Notes under the pieces: model-generated | The model's input: the letters and a program-made list of their open reading frames with translations, nothing else | Databases searched by the model: none | Told to the model about the DNA's origin: nothing | Position numbers and translations under genes: made by a program | NCBI RefSeq assembly: GCF_030161095.1 | Contig: NZ_BSPP01000005.1 | Location: forward strand, 171,832-235,831 | Length of the DNA stretch: 64,000 bases | Reading direction: 5' to 3' | DNA from: Cypionkella aquatica | GTDB taxonomy: Bacteria; Pseudomonadota; Alphaproteobacteria; Rhodobacterales; Rhodobacteraceae | Part shown: one piece after another, positions 56,649-63,968 of the stretch | Layout of the letters: each line of letters opens with the position of its first letter | How positions within the stretch are numbered: the first letter of the stretch is position 1

Positions 56649-56660
56649 AATTTCACATGC
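56640..56660 (+). promoter_or_regulatory. Possible Pho box upstream of phnG, overlapping the phnF start
   Basis: Two 11-base direct repeats, TGTCACCAAAA and TTTCACATGC, fit the PhoB pattern of TGTCA-type half-sites 11 bases apart. C-P lyase operons are commonly induced by phosphate starvation through PhoB. The match is partial and the site overlaps the probable phnF start codon. Confidence 0.35.
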
Positions 56661-56686
56661 AATTTGCGGGCTCCTCAGCTAATGAT

Positions 56687-56714
56687 TTGTCTAGTTGTAT
56701 AGTCAAATAGACAA
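56687..56714. promoter_or_regulatory. Probable PhnF operator in the phnF-phnG divergent promoter
   Basis: TTGTCTA at 56687-56693 and TAGACAA at 56708-56714 form a perfect inverted repeat with 21 bases between equivalent positions. TTGTATAGTCAA lies between them. GntR/HutC regulators bind palindromes of the form TTGTmTAkACAA, so this looks like two adjacent or overlapping PhnF sites placed before phnG. Confidence 0.65.
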
Positions 56715-56737
56715 CTTCGCAAGATGTCGGGATCAAG

Positions 56738-57205
56738 ATGATGCAAGCCAGCCCAGAAACTGAAACCCGCGATGCCACGGTGGCGCGCAAGGCATGGATG
56801 GGGCTGTTGGCCCGCGCCAAGCCAGCACGATTGGCCGTTTTGGTGCCAGAGCTTCCAGCCTATGCGCTGCTGCGCGCGCCGGAAATTGGCGCTGTGATGG
56901 TGCAAGGCCGGATTGGCGGCAGCGGGCAGCCGTTCAACCTGGGTGAGATGACGGTGACGCGCTGTGCTTTGCGGCTTGGCAATGGCGCGGTTGGCCATGC
57001 GCATGTGCAGGGCCGCGACAAGGCACATGCCTTGCGGGCCGCCGTGATCGACGCGCTGATGCAGACCGATCAGGCTGATGCGATGCGCGCTGCGGTGTTG
57101 AAGCCGCTGCAAGCCGAAGAAACCCTTCGCCGCAGCCAGCGCGCCGCAAAGGCCGCAGCCACAAAGGTGGAATTTTTCACTCTGGTGCGCGGAGAAGACC
57201 AATGA
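56738..57205 (+). CDS. phnG: C-P lyase core subunit PhnG
   Basis: PhnG is a structural subunit of the PhnGHIJ core complex, which with PhnI transfers phosphonate to ribose from ATP. The 155-residue protein has the family segments RKAWMGLLARAKPARLA near residue 17, GAVMVQGRIGGSGQPFNLGE near residue 50, and TVTRCALRLGNGAVGHAHVQ near residue 72, followed by GRDKAHALRAAVIDALMQ. It is first in the forward operon under the PhnF operator. Its stop overlaps phnH by four bases. Confidence 0.95.
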   Translation: MMQASPETETRDATVARKAWMGLLARAKPARLAVLVPELPAYALLRAPEIGAVMVQGRIGGSGQPFNLGEMTVTRCALRLGNGAVGHAHVQGRDKAHALRAAVIDALMQTDQADAMRAAVLKPLQAEETLRRSQRAAKAAATKVEFFTLVRGEDQ

Positions 57206-57768
57206 GCGATGCATTGCTGGGCGGGTTCGAGCAGGCGCCGCTGCAATCCTCAAATGCGTTCCGCGCAGCTTTGGCGGTGCTGTCGCAACCGGGCGAAATC
57301 CGGGAATTGCAAGGCGCGCTGCCTCCGGCGCCATTGTCGGTGGCGGCGGGCGTGCTGCTGTTGACGCTGTGCGATGGCACAACCCCGGTACATCTGGCGG
57401 GCGGCCATGACTGCGCTGCGGTGCGCGACTGGATTACCTTTCACTGTGGCGCGCCGCTGGTGGGCGCCGAAGCAGCGACCTTTGCGTTTGGCGACTGGAC
57501 GGCGTTGCACCCGTTGGGCCGTTTTGCCATTGGCCAACCGGATTACCCGGACCGCGCCGCGACTTTGATCGTCGAGATGGCCACGCTGACCGCCACAGGG
57601 GCCGCACTGCGCGGTCCGGGGATTGCAGAAGTCGCGCATCTGTCGCTGCCTGAAATCGCGGCGTTTCAGGCCAATCGCGCCTTGTTCCCGCTGGGCTTTG
57701 ATTGCTTTTTTACCTGCGGCGTCTGGGTCGCGGCCCTGCCCCGATCAACCCGTGTGGAGGCTGTCTGA
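57202..57768 (+). CDS. phnH: C-P lyase core subunit PhnH
   Basis: PhnH is the dimer-forming core subunit of C-P lyase. The 188-residue protein has GGFEQAPLQSSNAFRAALAV near residue 7, a central segment LLTLCDGTTPVHLAGGHDCA, and RGPGIAEVAHLSLPEIAAFQ followed by NRALFPLGFDCFFTCG near the C-terminus, all typical. Its ATG overlaps phnG and its stop shares one base with the phnI start, indicating translational coupling. No unusual feature. Confidence 0.95.
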   Translation: MSDALLGGFEQAPLQSSNAFRAALAVLSQPGEIRELQGALPPAPLSVAAGVLLLTLCDGTTPVHLAGGHDCAAVRDWITFHCGAPLVGAEAATFAFGDWTALHPLGRFAIGQPDYPDRAATLIVEMATLTATGAALRGPGIAEVAHLSLPEIAAFQANRALFPLGFDCFFTCGVWVAALPRSTRVEAV

Positions 57769-58850
57769 TGTATGTGGCAGTAAAGGGCGGCGAACGCGCC
57801 ATCGACAATGCGCATGCATGGTTGGCCGAAGAGCGGCGCGGCGATCTGGGCGTGGCCGAACTGTCAGTGGCACAAATCCGCGCGCAGTTGACCTTGGCGG
57901 TCAATCGGGTGATGGCGGAAGGGTCGCTGTTTGACCCAGATCTGGCAGCGCTGGCGATCAAACAGGCACGCGGCGATCTGATCGAGGCGATTTTCCTGAT
58001 CCGGGCCTATCGCACCACCCTGCCACGTCTGGGCGCTTCATGTCCGGTGGATACTGCGAAGATGGCGGTGATCCGACGGATTTCGGCGACTTTCAAGGAT
58101 TTGCCGGGGGGGCAGGTGTTGGGTCCGACGTTTGACTACACCCACCGCCTGCTGGATTTCAAGCTGGCGGCCGAGGGCGAGGCGATCATTGCCCCGACCG
58201 CACCCGCCGCGATGGAAGCCGTGCCGCATGTGATGGCAATGCTCGACCGCGATGGCATGATCGAACCGGAAGCCTTTGGCAATGCGTTGCCGCCCGATCT
58301 GACACGCGCTCCGCTCGAGCTGCCCGCCAGCCGCGCCTTGCGTTTGCAAGCGATCACGCGCGGTGATGAAGGCTTTATCCTGTCGATGGCCTATTCGACC
58401 CAACGTGGCTATGGGCGCACCCATGCCTTCGTCGGCGAGTTGCGGATCGGGGTGGTGGCGGTGGAAATGGACATTCCAGAACTGGGTTTCGCCGTTGAAA
58501 TCGGCGAGATCGAGCTGACCGAATGTGAGACCGTGAACCAGTTCAAGGGCAGCAAAACTGAACCACCCCAGTTCACCCGCGGCTATGGGCTGGTGTTCGG
58601 GCAAACCGAGCGCAAAGCCATTGCGATGAGCCTTGTCGACCGATCGCTGCGCTGGGCAGAACTGGGCGAGGATTATACCGGCGCTCCGGCGCAGGACGAG
58701 GAATTCGTGTTGATGCACGCCGATAACGTCCAGGCAACCGGATTTCTGGAGCATATCAAGTTACCGCATTACGTTGATTTTCAATCGGAACTGGAACTGG
58801 TGCGCCGCCTGCGTGCCGAAGTCTTCGCCAGCCGCGAGGCTGCGGAATGA
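57768..58850 (+). CDS. phnI: C-P lyase subunit PhnI (ribose 1-phosphonate-forming)
   Basis: PhnI catalyses displacement of adenine from ATP by phosphonate, with PhnG and PhnH (and PhnL) required. The 360-residue protein starts MYVAVKGGERAIDNAHAW, a strong family hallmark. It also contains QLTLAVNRVMAEGSLFDPDL near residue 45, FIL-type EGFILSMAYSTQRGYGRTH near residue 215, and VLMHADNVQATGFLEHIKLP near residue 320. In most operons phnJ follows immediately, but here a DUF559 gene with REP-like repeats occupies the 490 bases in between. Confidence 0.96.
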   Translation: MYVAVKGGERAIDNAHAWLAEERRGDLGVAELSVAQIRAQLTLAVNRVMAEGSLFDPDLAALAIKQARGDLIEAIFLIRAYRTTLPRLGASCPVDTAKMAVIRRISATFKDLPGGQVLGPTFDYTHRLLDFKLAAEGEAIIAPTAPAAMEAVPHVMAMLDRDGMIEPEAFGNALPPDLTRAPLELPASRALRLQAITRGDEGFILSMAYSTQRGYGRTHAFVGELRIGVVAVEMDIPELGFAVEIGEIELTECETVNQFKGSKTEPPQFTRGYGLVFGQTERKAIAMSLVDRSLRWAELGEDYTGAPAQDEEFVLMHADNVQATGFLEHIKLPHYVDFQSELELVRRLRAEVFASREAAE

Positions 58851-58860
58851 ACGGTTGCCG

Positions 58861-59015
58861 CCCTCACCCGAGCCCTCTCCCACAGGAGAGGGGACTCGGT
58901 CGCTTTGCTGAAATTGCGCCGGGCTTGTCTGCGTTAAGGTTTTCCTCACCATATTTCTGCAATGCTTCGCGGCATCCAGAGTTCCCTCTCCCTTGGGAGA
59001 GGGTCAGGGTGAGGG
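58861..59015. mobile_element. Inverted pair of REP-like palindromes next to the DUF559 gene
   Basis: The left unit has CCCTCACCC at 58861-58869 and the palindrome CCCTCTCC/GGAGAGGG at 58873-58892. The right unit has CCCTCTCCC/GGGAGAGGG at 58984-59003 and GGGTGAGGG at 59007-59015. The outer motifs are inverted relative to each other, giving a 155-base doublet. Palindromes of this CCCTCACCC...CCCTCTCCC kind are, as I recall, widely dispersed in proteobacterial genomes. No transposase is present; mobilisation would have to come from elsewhere or from a REP-type system. Confidence 0.75.
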
Positions 59016-59020
59016 GAGCG

Positions 59021-59344
59021 ATGCGCCAGGATCCACGGCAAACCCATGACGCGCGCCTGCTGCGCCAAAACCTTGTGCTGGCCGAGCAAGCGTTGTGGCA
59101 AGCGCTGCGCAACCGCGGCTTGGGCGGGCTGAAATTCCGCCGCCAAGCGCCGATTGGAGCATTTATCGTTGATTTTCTATGCGTCGAGCGGCGGCTGATC
59201 CTCGAGATTGACGCGGTTTCGCCGCCTGCCCGCGCGGCTTGGCTGAAAGCGCAGGGCTTTCGTCTGCTGCATCTGCAGCCCACTGCTATTCTGACCAATC
59301 TGCCCGGCTGCTTGCAGCATCTGGCACAGGAGTTGAGCCTATGA
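59021..59344 (+). CDS. DUF559 endonuclease-domain protein inserted in the C-P lyase operon
   Basis: The 107-residue protein has the DUF559 (Vsr/restriction-endonuclease-like) pattern: ARLLRQNLVLAEQALWQALR, then GLGGLKFRRQAPIGAFIVDF with the catalytic Asp, CVERRLILEIDAVS (the usual E-D/G-G pattern reads EIDAVS here) and LKAQGFRLLHLQPTAIL. It begins right after a doublet of REP-like palindromes with GAGGGGAG as ribosome-binding site. Its TGA overlaps the phnJ ATG. It therefore separates phnI from phnJ but preserves operon continuity. It has no known role in phosphonate use and looks like an acquired insertion. Confidence 0.84.
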   Translation: MRQDPRQTHDARLLRQNLVLAEQALWQALRNRGLGGLKFRRQAPIGAFIVDFLCVERRLILEIDAVSPPARAAWLKAQGFRLLHLQPTAILTNLPGCLQHLAQELSL

Positions 59345-60240
59345 CCGCGCATCATGACGCCACCCTGGCGGACTCCTATAACTTCGCCTACCTTGACGAG
59401 CAGACCAAGCGGATGATCCGCCGCGCCATTCTGAAAGGCGTGGCCGTCCCCGGCTATCAGGTGCCCTTTGCCAGCCGCGAGATGCCGATGCCTTACGGTT
59501 GGGGCACGGGTGGCGTGCAGGTGACAGCGGCCTGTCTGACCCCCGACGATCGGCTGAAAGTCATCGACCAAGGTGCCGATGACACCACCAACGCGGTCTC
59601 GATCCGCAAGTTTTTTCAGCGCACTGCGGGTGTTGCGGTGACTGAATCTACCGTCGAGGCGACGCTGATCCAGACCCGCCACCGCATCCCTGAATCCGCG
59701 CTGACGGCGGGCCAGATCCTTGTCTATCAAGTGCCGATCCCCGAGCCGTTGCGCTTTCTGGAACCGCGCGAAACCGAGACCCGCAAGATGCATGAGTTGG
59801 AAGAATACGGCTTGATCCACGTCAAACTGTACGAAGACATTGCACGCCACGGCACCATCGCCACCGCCTACGCTTACCCGGTCAAGGTCGAGGGTCGCTA
59901 TGTAATGGACCCCTCGCCAATCCCGAAGTTTGACAATCCGAAACTGTCAAACAGTCCGGCGTTGCAATTGTTTGGCGCGGGGCGCGAGCAGCGGATTTAT
60001 GCCCTGCCACCGTTCACCCATGTCGTCAGCCTCGATTTCGACGATCACCCTTTCGAGGCATCAAAGGCACCGCATGACTGCGACCTGTGCGGCGCATCCG
60101 ACAGCTATCTCGATGAAGTGATCACCGATGATCAGGGCGGGCGGATGTTTGTCTGCTCGGACACCGATTTCTGCCGGGTGCGGCAGGAGGCGGGGCATTT
60201 GGGGGCTATGGCTGTGCCAAATCTGGCAGGGAGCGCGTGA
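59341..60240 (+). CDS. phnJ: C-P lyase PhnJ (radical SAM-type carbon-phosphorus bond cleavage)
   Basis: PhnJ uses a [4Fe-4S] cluster and S-adenosylmethionine to cleave the C-P bond of ribose 1-phosphonate 5-phosphate. The 299-residue protein starts NFAYLDEQTKRMIRRAILKG (near residue 14) and has YGWGTGGVQVTAACL near residue 52. Near the C-terminus are the four cysteines in the characteristic spacing CDLC, then 21 residues to VCSDTDFC (C-x2-C-x21-C-x5-C). The active site glycine region is intact. Its start overlaps the DUF559 stop by four bases. All expected catalytic features are present. Confidence 0.97.
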   Translation: MTAHHDATLADSYNFAYLDEQTKRMIRRAILKGVAVPGYQVPFASREMPMPYGWGTGGVQVTAACLTPDDRLKVIDQGADDTTNAVSIRKFFQRTAGVAVTESTVEATLIQTRHRIPESALTAGQILVYQVPIPEPLRFLEPRETETRKMHELEEYGLIHVKLYEDIARHGTIATAYAYPVKVEGRYVMDPSPIPKFDNPKLSNSPALQLFGAGREQRIYALPPFTHVVSLDFDDHPFEASKAPHDCDLCGASDSYLDEVITDDQGGRMFVCSDTDFCRVRQEAGHLGAMAVPNLAGSA

Positions 60241-61049
60241 TGGGGGCGGTGGATTTGAGTATTTGGGCCAATGTGAATGAGGCCACGCCACTGCTTTCGG
60301 TGCAGGGGCTCTGCAAAAATTACGGCGCGCGGGTTGGCTGTGCGCATGTCTCGTTTGACCTCTTTCCCGGCGAGGTGTTGGGGATTGTGGGCGAAAGTGG
60401 CTCGGGAAAATCGACGTTGTTGTCGTGTTTGGCCGGGCATCTGAAACCGGATCAGGGCGAGGTTATTTTTCAAACCGCGCAGGGTCCGCGCGATACGGTG
60501 GTGATGGCCGAAGCGGAACGGCGGCGGATGGCGCGCACCGATTGGGCCTTTGTGCATCAAAACCCGCGCGATGGCTTGCGGATGGGCGTGTCAGCGGGCG
60601 GCAATGTCGGCGAGCGGTTGATGGCCGTGGGCGCGCGACATTACCGCGATATTCGCGCCACAGCTGTCGATTGGCTGGGCCGGGTCGAGATTGCCTCTGA
60701 CCGCATCGACGACCGCCCGCGCGCATTTTCGGGCGGCATGCAGCAGCGTTTGCAGATTGCGCGCAATCTGGTGACCGGCCCGCGTCTGGTGTTCATGGAC
60801 GAGCCGACCGGCGGGCTGGATGTTTCGGTTCAGGCGCGGCTGTTGGATTTGCTGCGCGGTCTGGTGCGCGAGATGGGGCTATCTGCGATCATCGTCACGC
60901 ATGATCTGGCGGTGGTGCGTCTGCTTGCGGATCGCCTGATGGTGATGAAGGGCGGGCATGTGGTCGAGCAGGGACTGACTGATCAGGTGTTGGATGATCC
61001 GCAGCACAGCTATACACAGCTGTTGGTTTCCTCAGTTCTGCAGGTCTGA
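60240..61049 (+). CDS. phnK: C-P lyase-associated ATPase PhnK
   Basis: PhnK is an ABC-type ATPase that binds the PhnGHIJ core. The 269-residue protein has Walker A GESGSGKSTLLSCLAGHL near residue 52, Q-loop WAFVHQNPRDGLRMGVSAGG near residue 100 (a PhnK hallmark), signature FSGGMQQRLQIARNL near residue 160, and Walker B LVFMDEPTGGLDV. Residues 5-14 (DLSIWANVNE) precede the normal start of homologues and are encoded by a copy of the dispersed TATTTGGGCCA...TGAA motif at 60260-60277. The ATG shares one base with the phnJ stop. Confidence 0.95.
   Translation: MGAVDLSIWANVNEATPLLSVQGLCKNYGARVGCAHVSFDLFPGEVLGIVGESGSGKSTLLSCLAGHLKPDQGEVIFQTAQGPRDTVVMAEAERRRMARTDWAFVHQNPRDGLRMGVSAGGNVGERLMAVGARHYRDIRATAVDWLGRVEIASDRIDDRPRAFSGGMQQRLQIARNLVTGPRLVFMDEPTGGLDVSVQARLLDLLRGLVREMGLSAIIVTHDLAVVRLLADRLMVMKGGHVVEQGLTDQVLDDPQHSYTQLLVSSVLQV
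60255..60280 (+). repeat. Copy of the dispersed TATTTGGGCCA motif inside phnK
   Basis: GAGTATTTGGGCCAATGTGA at about 60257-60276 matches the intergenic copy at 22530-22549 (GAATATTTGGGCCAGTATGA) at most positions, including an exact 11-base TATTTGGGCCA. Here the element is translated as part of the PhnK N-terminal extension. Confidence 0.5.
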
Positions 61050-61050
61050 C

Positions 61051-62013
61051 ATGCTTTTTGCCTATCGCCCCGAAGCTGGCAGGTTGATCCAGATGCCGCC
61101 GCCGGTTGATCTGACCGCGGCCATCTGGATCGACCTTTATCGCCCATTGTCGAACCAAGCCGCCGATGTTTCGCGGTTGGGTCTGCCGGTGCCAACGCTG
61201 GAGGATATGGAAGAGATCGAGATTTCCAATCGGCTCTACCGCGAGGGCGGGGCGGATTACATGACAGTGGTTCTTCCGGGCCTGTCCGAAAGCAAAGCGC
61301 CGATTTCTGGCCCTGTGTGTTTCATCTTGTCGCCCGAACGCCTGATCACCGTGCGCCACCACGCACCGCGCCCGTTTGAGACCTACCCTGAACGCGCCGA
61401 CAAAGTTGGCCCCGGCTGTGAGCGGCCAGAAAAGCTGTTCCTTGGGCTGATTGAAGAGATCATTGGTCGGATGGCTGATATTCTGGAAGGCATCGGTCGG
61501 GGTCTGGATGAGGTCGCCTCGGGGATTTATTCGGGCGGCGCGAATGGGTTGCAGGCGGATGCGTTGCAGACGGCATTGCAGAAAGTCGGCCGGGAAGGCG
61601 ATCTTTTGGGGCGGGTGCGGCTGGGGTTGCTGACTGTTGAACGCGCGCTGAGCTTCTTTGGGCAGACGCTTGCGGATCGGGCGGGCGGCGATGTGCTGCG
61701 GCCTTTGGTCAAGGGCTTGATGCGGGATTTGCAGGCGCTAGAGGTGCATGCAGACTTCCTCGGCTCGCGCCTGGCGCTGACCTCGGATGCAACTTTGGGG
61801 ATGATCAATCTGTCGCAAAACGTCACGGTGCGGATCGTTTCGGTCGTGGCGGCCCTGTTCATGCCGCCGACGCTGATCGCCAGCCTTTATGGGATGAACT
61901 TTGCCTATATGCCGGAACTGGCGTGGCACTATGGCTATCCCTTGGCGCTGATCCTGATGCTGGCCTCGGCCAGTGGGACTTATCTTTTCTTCAAATGGAA
62001 ACGCTGGCTATGA
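61051..62013 (+). CDS. CorA-family divalent cation transporter within the phn operon
   Basis: The 320-residue protein is a CorA-type Mg2+/Co2+ channel. It has a large cytoplasmic domain (residues 1-255, ending in long helices with LMRDLQALEVHADFLGSRLA) and two C-terminal helices. The pore signature YGMNFAYMPEL follows the first of these (IVSVVAALFMPPTLIASL) near residue 283. It begins one base after the phnK stop and overlaps phnL by four bases, so it is fully embedded in the C-P lyase operon. Why an Mg2+-type transporter is placed here is unclear; supply of Mg2+ for PhnM or the ATPases is a guess. Confidence 0.9.
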   Translation: MLFAYRPEAGRLIQMPPPVDLTAAIWIDLYRPLSNQAADVSRLGLPVPTLEDMEEIEISNRLYREGGADYMTVVLPGLSESKAPISGPVCFILSPERLITVRHHAPRPFETYPERADKVGPGCERPEKLFLGLIEEIIGRMADILEGIGRGLDEVASGIYSGGANGLQADALQTALQKVGREGDLLGRVRLGLLTVERALSFFGQTLADRAGGDVLRPLVKGLMRDLQALEVHADFLGSRLALTSDATLGMINLSQNVTVRIVSVVAALFMPPTLIASLYGMNFAYMPELAWHYGYPLALILMLASASGTYLFFKWKRWL

Positions 62014-62693
62014 TCGAAATTCGTGACGTTGCGAAAAGCTTTACCCTGCACAATCAGGGCGCTGCGGTGATCCCGGTGATGGCGGGGGCCAATCTGGCGG
62101 TGGGTGCAGGCGAATGTGTCGGGCTGATTGGCGCCTCGGGGGCGGGCAAGTCGACGCTGATGCGGATGGTCTGGGGCAATTATCTGGCGGCTTCGGGCAG
62201 TATCATGGTGGCGGGGCTGGACGTGGCGCAGGCGGCCCCGCGTCAGATCATCGCGTTGCGGCGTCAGGTGTTGGGCTATGTCAGCCAGTTTCTGCGGGTG
62301 GTGCCACGGGTGCCGACGCTGGATGTGGTGGCGGAACCGCTTTTGAACCTTGGCGTGCCGGTAGACCAAGCCCGCGCGCGGGCGGCGGAATTGCTGGCGC
62401 GGCTGAACATCCCCGAGCGGCTGTGGGCGCTGTCGCCGACGACGTTTTCGGGCGGCGAACAGCAACGGGTCAACATCGCGCGCGGCTTTGCCCACCGCTA
62501 TCCGGTGATGTTGCTGGACGAGCCGACCGCCAGTCTGGATGCGGTGAACCGCGAAGTGGTGCTGACCCTGATCGAGGAAGCCAAGGCGCGCGGGGCGGCT
62601 ATTTTGGGGATTTTCCACGACGAGGCCGCGCGCGACAGGGTCTGTGACCGGGTGGTTGATGTAAGGGCCTTTACGCCGAAAGTGGCGGCATGA
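62010..62693 (+). CDS. phnL: C-P lyase-associated ATPase PhnL
   Basis: PhnL is the second ABC-type ATPase of the C-P lyase system and is required for the PhnI reaction in vitro. The 227-residue protein has Walker [19 protein letters not shown] near residue 40, the Q-loop YVSQFLRVVPRVPTLDVVAE near residue 90 (typical of PhnL), signature FSGGEQQRVNIARGFAHRYP near residue 147, and Walker B VMLLDEPTASLD. It starts inside the corA stop (ATGA overlap) and its own stop overlaps phnN by four bases. Confidence 0.95.
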   Translation: MIEIRDVAKSFTLHNQGAAVIPVMAGANLAVGAGECVGLIGASGAGKSTLMRMVWGNYLAASGSIMVAGLDVAQAAPRQIIALRRQVLGYVSQFLRVVPRVPTLDVVAEPLLNLGVPVDQARARAAELLARLNIPERLWALSPTTFSGGEQQRVNIARGFAHRYPVMLLDEPTASLDAVNREVVLTLIEEAKARGAAILGIFHDEAARDRVCDRVVDVRAFTPKVAA

Positions 62694-63223
62694 CGGGCCA
62701 GCTGTTTCTGGTTGTCGGGCCATCGGGGGCTGGCAAGGATACGTTGCTGGCGGGGGCCGTGGCTGCAGACCCGCGGCTGCATTGGGCGCGCCGGGTGATC
62801 ACGCGGGCGCAGGTGGCCGGGGGCGAGCCGTTTGAAGGGGTGAGCGCGCCTGCGTTCCAAGCGCGGTTGCAGGCGGGGGAGTTTGCGCTGCATTGGCAGG
62901 CGCATGGGCTGTCTTACGGTGTCGACGCTGCCGAATTGGCCCCGCTGGCACAGGGGCGAAACGTGCTGATCAATGGCTCTCGGGCCGCCTTGGCGGGCGC
63001 GCTTGCGGCCTATCCGGGTCTGCGGGTGATCCAGATTTCGGCCCCGCCTGAGGTATTGGCGGATCGCCTTGCCCTGCGCGGCCGGGAAAACCGAGCCGAG
63101 ATCGCTGATCGCTTGAAACGTGCAAGTTATGCGCTGCCCGAGGGCCTGCCCGCCATCGAGATCAGCAATGACGCCACCCCCGAAAAGGGCATCGCCAAGC
63201 TGCTTTACGCGCTGAGGGGATAG
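62690..63223 (+). CDS. phnN: Ribose 1,5-bisphosphokinase
   Basis: PhnN phosphorylates ribose 1,5-bisphosphate to PRPP, the last step that returns the ribose carrier. The 177-residue protein has the P-loop LFLVVGPSGAGKDTLLAGA at the start, RVITRAQVAGGEPFEGVSA near residue 35, the guanylate-kinase-like HWQAHGLSYGV near residue 67, and a C-terminal lid with ADRLALRGRENRAEIADRL. Its last 19 bases overlap the convergent DUF1045 gene. It ends the forward C-P lyase operon. Confidence 0.94.
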   Translation: MTGQLFLVVGPSGAGKDTLLAGAVAADPRLHWARRVITRAQVAGGEPFEGVSAPAFQARLQAGEFALHWQAHGLSYGVDAAELAPLAQGRNVLINGSRAALAGALAAYPGLRVIQISAPPEVLADRLALRGRENRAEIADRLKRASYALPEGLPAIEISNDATPEKGIAKLLYALRG

Positions 63224-63888
63224 CGGTGCAGCAGGTGGAAACGCCCCATCGCATCCTCGCCGCACAGGCAAATGTCGCTGATGTGGAATGGCTGCGGGAT
63301 CAACCCGGCAAAATGCGCGATGGCGGCCTGAGTGATCGCGGCTTCGTCGACCAGCAAAGGCCCGGTCAGGGTCAGATGAAGCTGAAACTGCTCCAGAACA
63401 TAGGGATAGCCATAGGTGTCAAGCAGCACGCGCTGGCGCGGGGTCAGGCGTTCGGGGCGACGCCGCGCGATTTCGGCGGGCGTCGGGGCGGCACGAAATG
63501 GGTCAATGCTGCGGACGATTTCGGCGGCAAAGTCTTGCAGCACCGTTTGATCGCCAAGTGGCGTCAGGGCGAGGAACCCGTCAAGCGCGACCATCTGCAA
63601 GCCCGGCAGCTTTACGGGGCCAAGGGTGCTTGCAAGCCGTGCAACAGCCTGCGCCAAATCATCGGGGCTTTTGCCCTCGGCCAGTCGGAACGGCGGCTTC
63701 AGGGTGGCGTGAAAGCCGTATTTGCGCGGCTCGGCGGTGATTTCGGCCAAGGGGCGCGGCAGATCGGGCTGGGGTTGCGCCACGGCACGTCCCGCCGCCA
63801 GATCCCAACCCAGCCAACTTGCGGCGGCATCGGCGAAGGCCCCCGGCGCAGGCGCGTAATAGAGTGCGAAGCGTTTCATTTGATCCAT
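63205..63888 (-). CDS. DUF1045 2H-phosphoesterase-like phosphonate-operon protein
   Basis: The 227-residue protein belongs to the phosphonate-operon-associated DUF1045 family and has the 2H phosphoesterase fold. Its two HxT motifs are RKYGFHATLKPPFRLAEG near residue 60 and QFQLHLTLTGPLLVDE near residue 165, both intact. 2H enzymes hydrolyse cyclic phosphodiesters. C-P lyase produces 5-phosphoribosyl 1,2-cyclic phosphate, which PhnP opens in Escherichia coli. No phnP is visible in the window, so this protein could serve that step (inference). The start is ATG 63888, preceded by GGGGCGG; 63879 is the alternative. Confidence 0.85.
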   Translation of the reverse strand: MDQMKRFALYYAPAPGAFADAAASWLGWDLAAGRAVAQPQPDLPRPLAEITAEPRKYGFHATLKPPFRLAEGKSPDDLAQAVARLASTLGPVKLPGLQMVALDGFLALTPLGDQTVLQDFAAEIVRSIDPFRAAPTPAEIARRRPERLTPRQRVLLDTYGYPYVLEQFQLHLTLTGPLLVDEAAITQAAIAHFAGLIPQPFHISDICLCGEDAMGRFHLLHRYPLSA

Positions 63889-63910
63889 AACCGCCGCCCC
63901 TAATCGCCTA

Positions 63911-63930
63911 TCGTCACACCGTTGTGACAG
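63911..63930. promoter_or_regulatory. Palindromic Pho-box-like site between DUF1045 and the next forward gene
   Basis: GTCACA at 63913-63918 and TGTGAC at 63923-63928 form an inverted repeat. On the reverse strand it reads CTGTCACAACGGTGTGACGA, with TGTCAC and TGTGAC 11 bases apart, close to a PhoB box. Its place between divergent phosphonate genes fits phosphate-starvation control. Confidence 0.45.
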
Positions 63931-63968
63931 TTTTCTGCGATCTACACAGCAAAACAAGTGAAAGCCTG

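Noticed and set aside
58847..59344. Longer DUF559 protein starting at 58847
   Set aside because: The first 58 codons read through the REP-like palindromes; the ATG at 59021 has a good ribosome-binding site and gives the normal family length.
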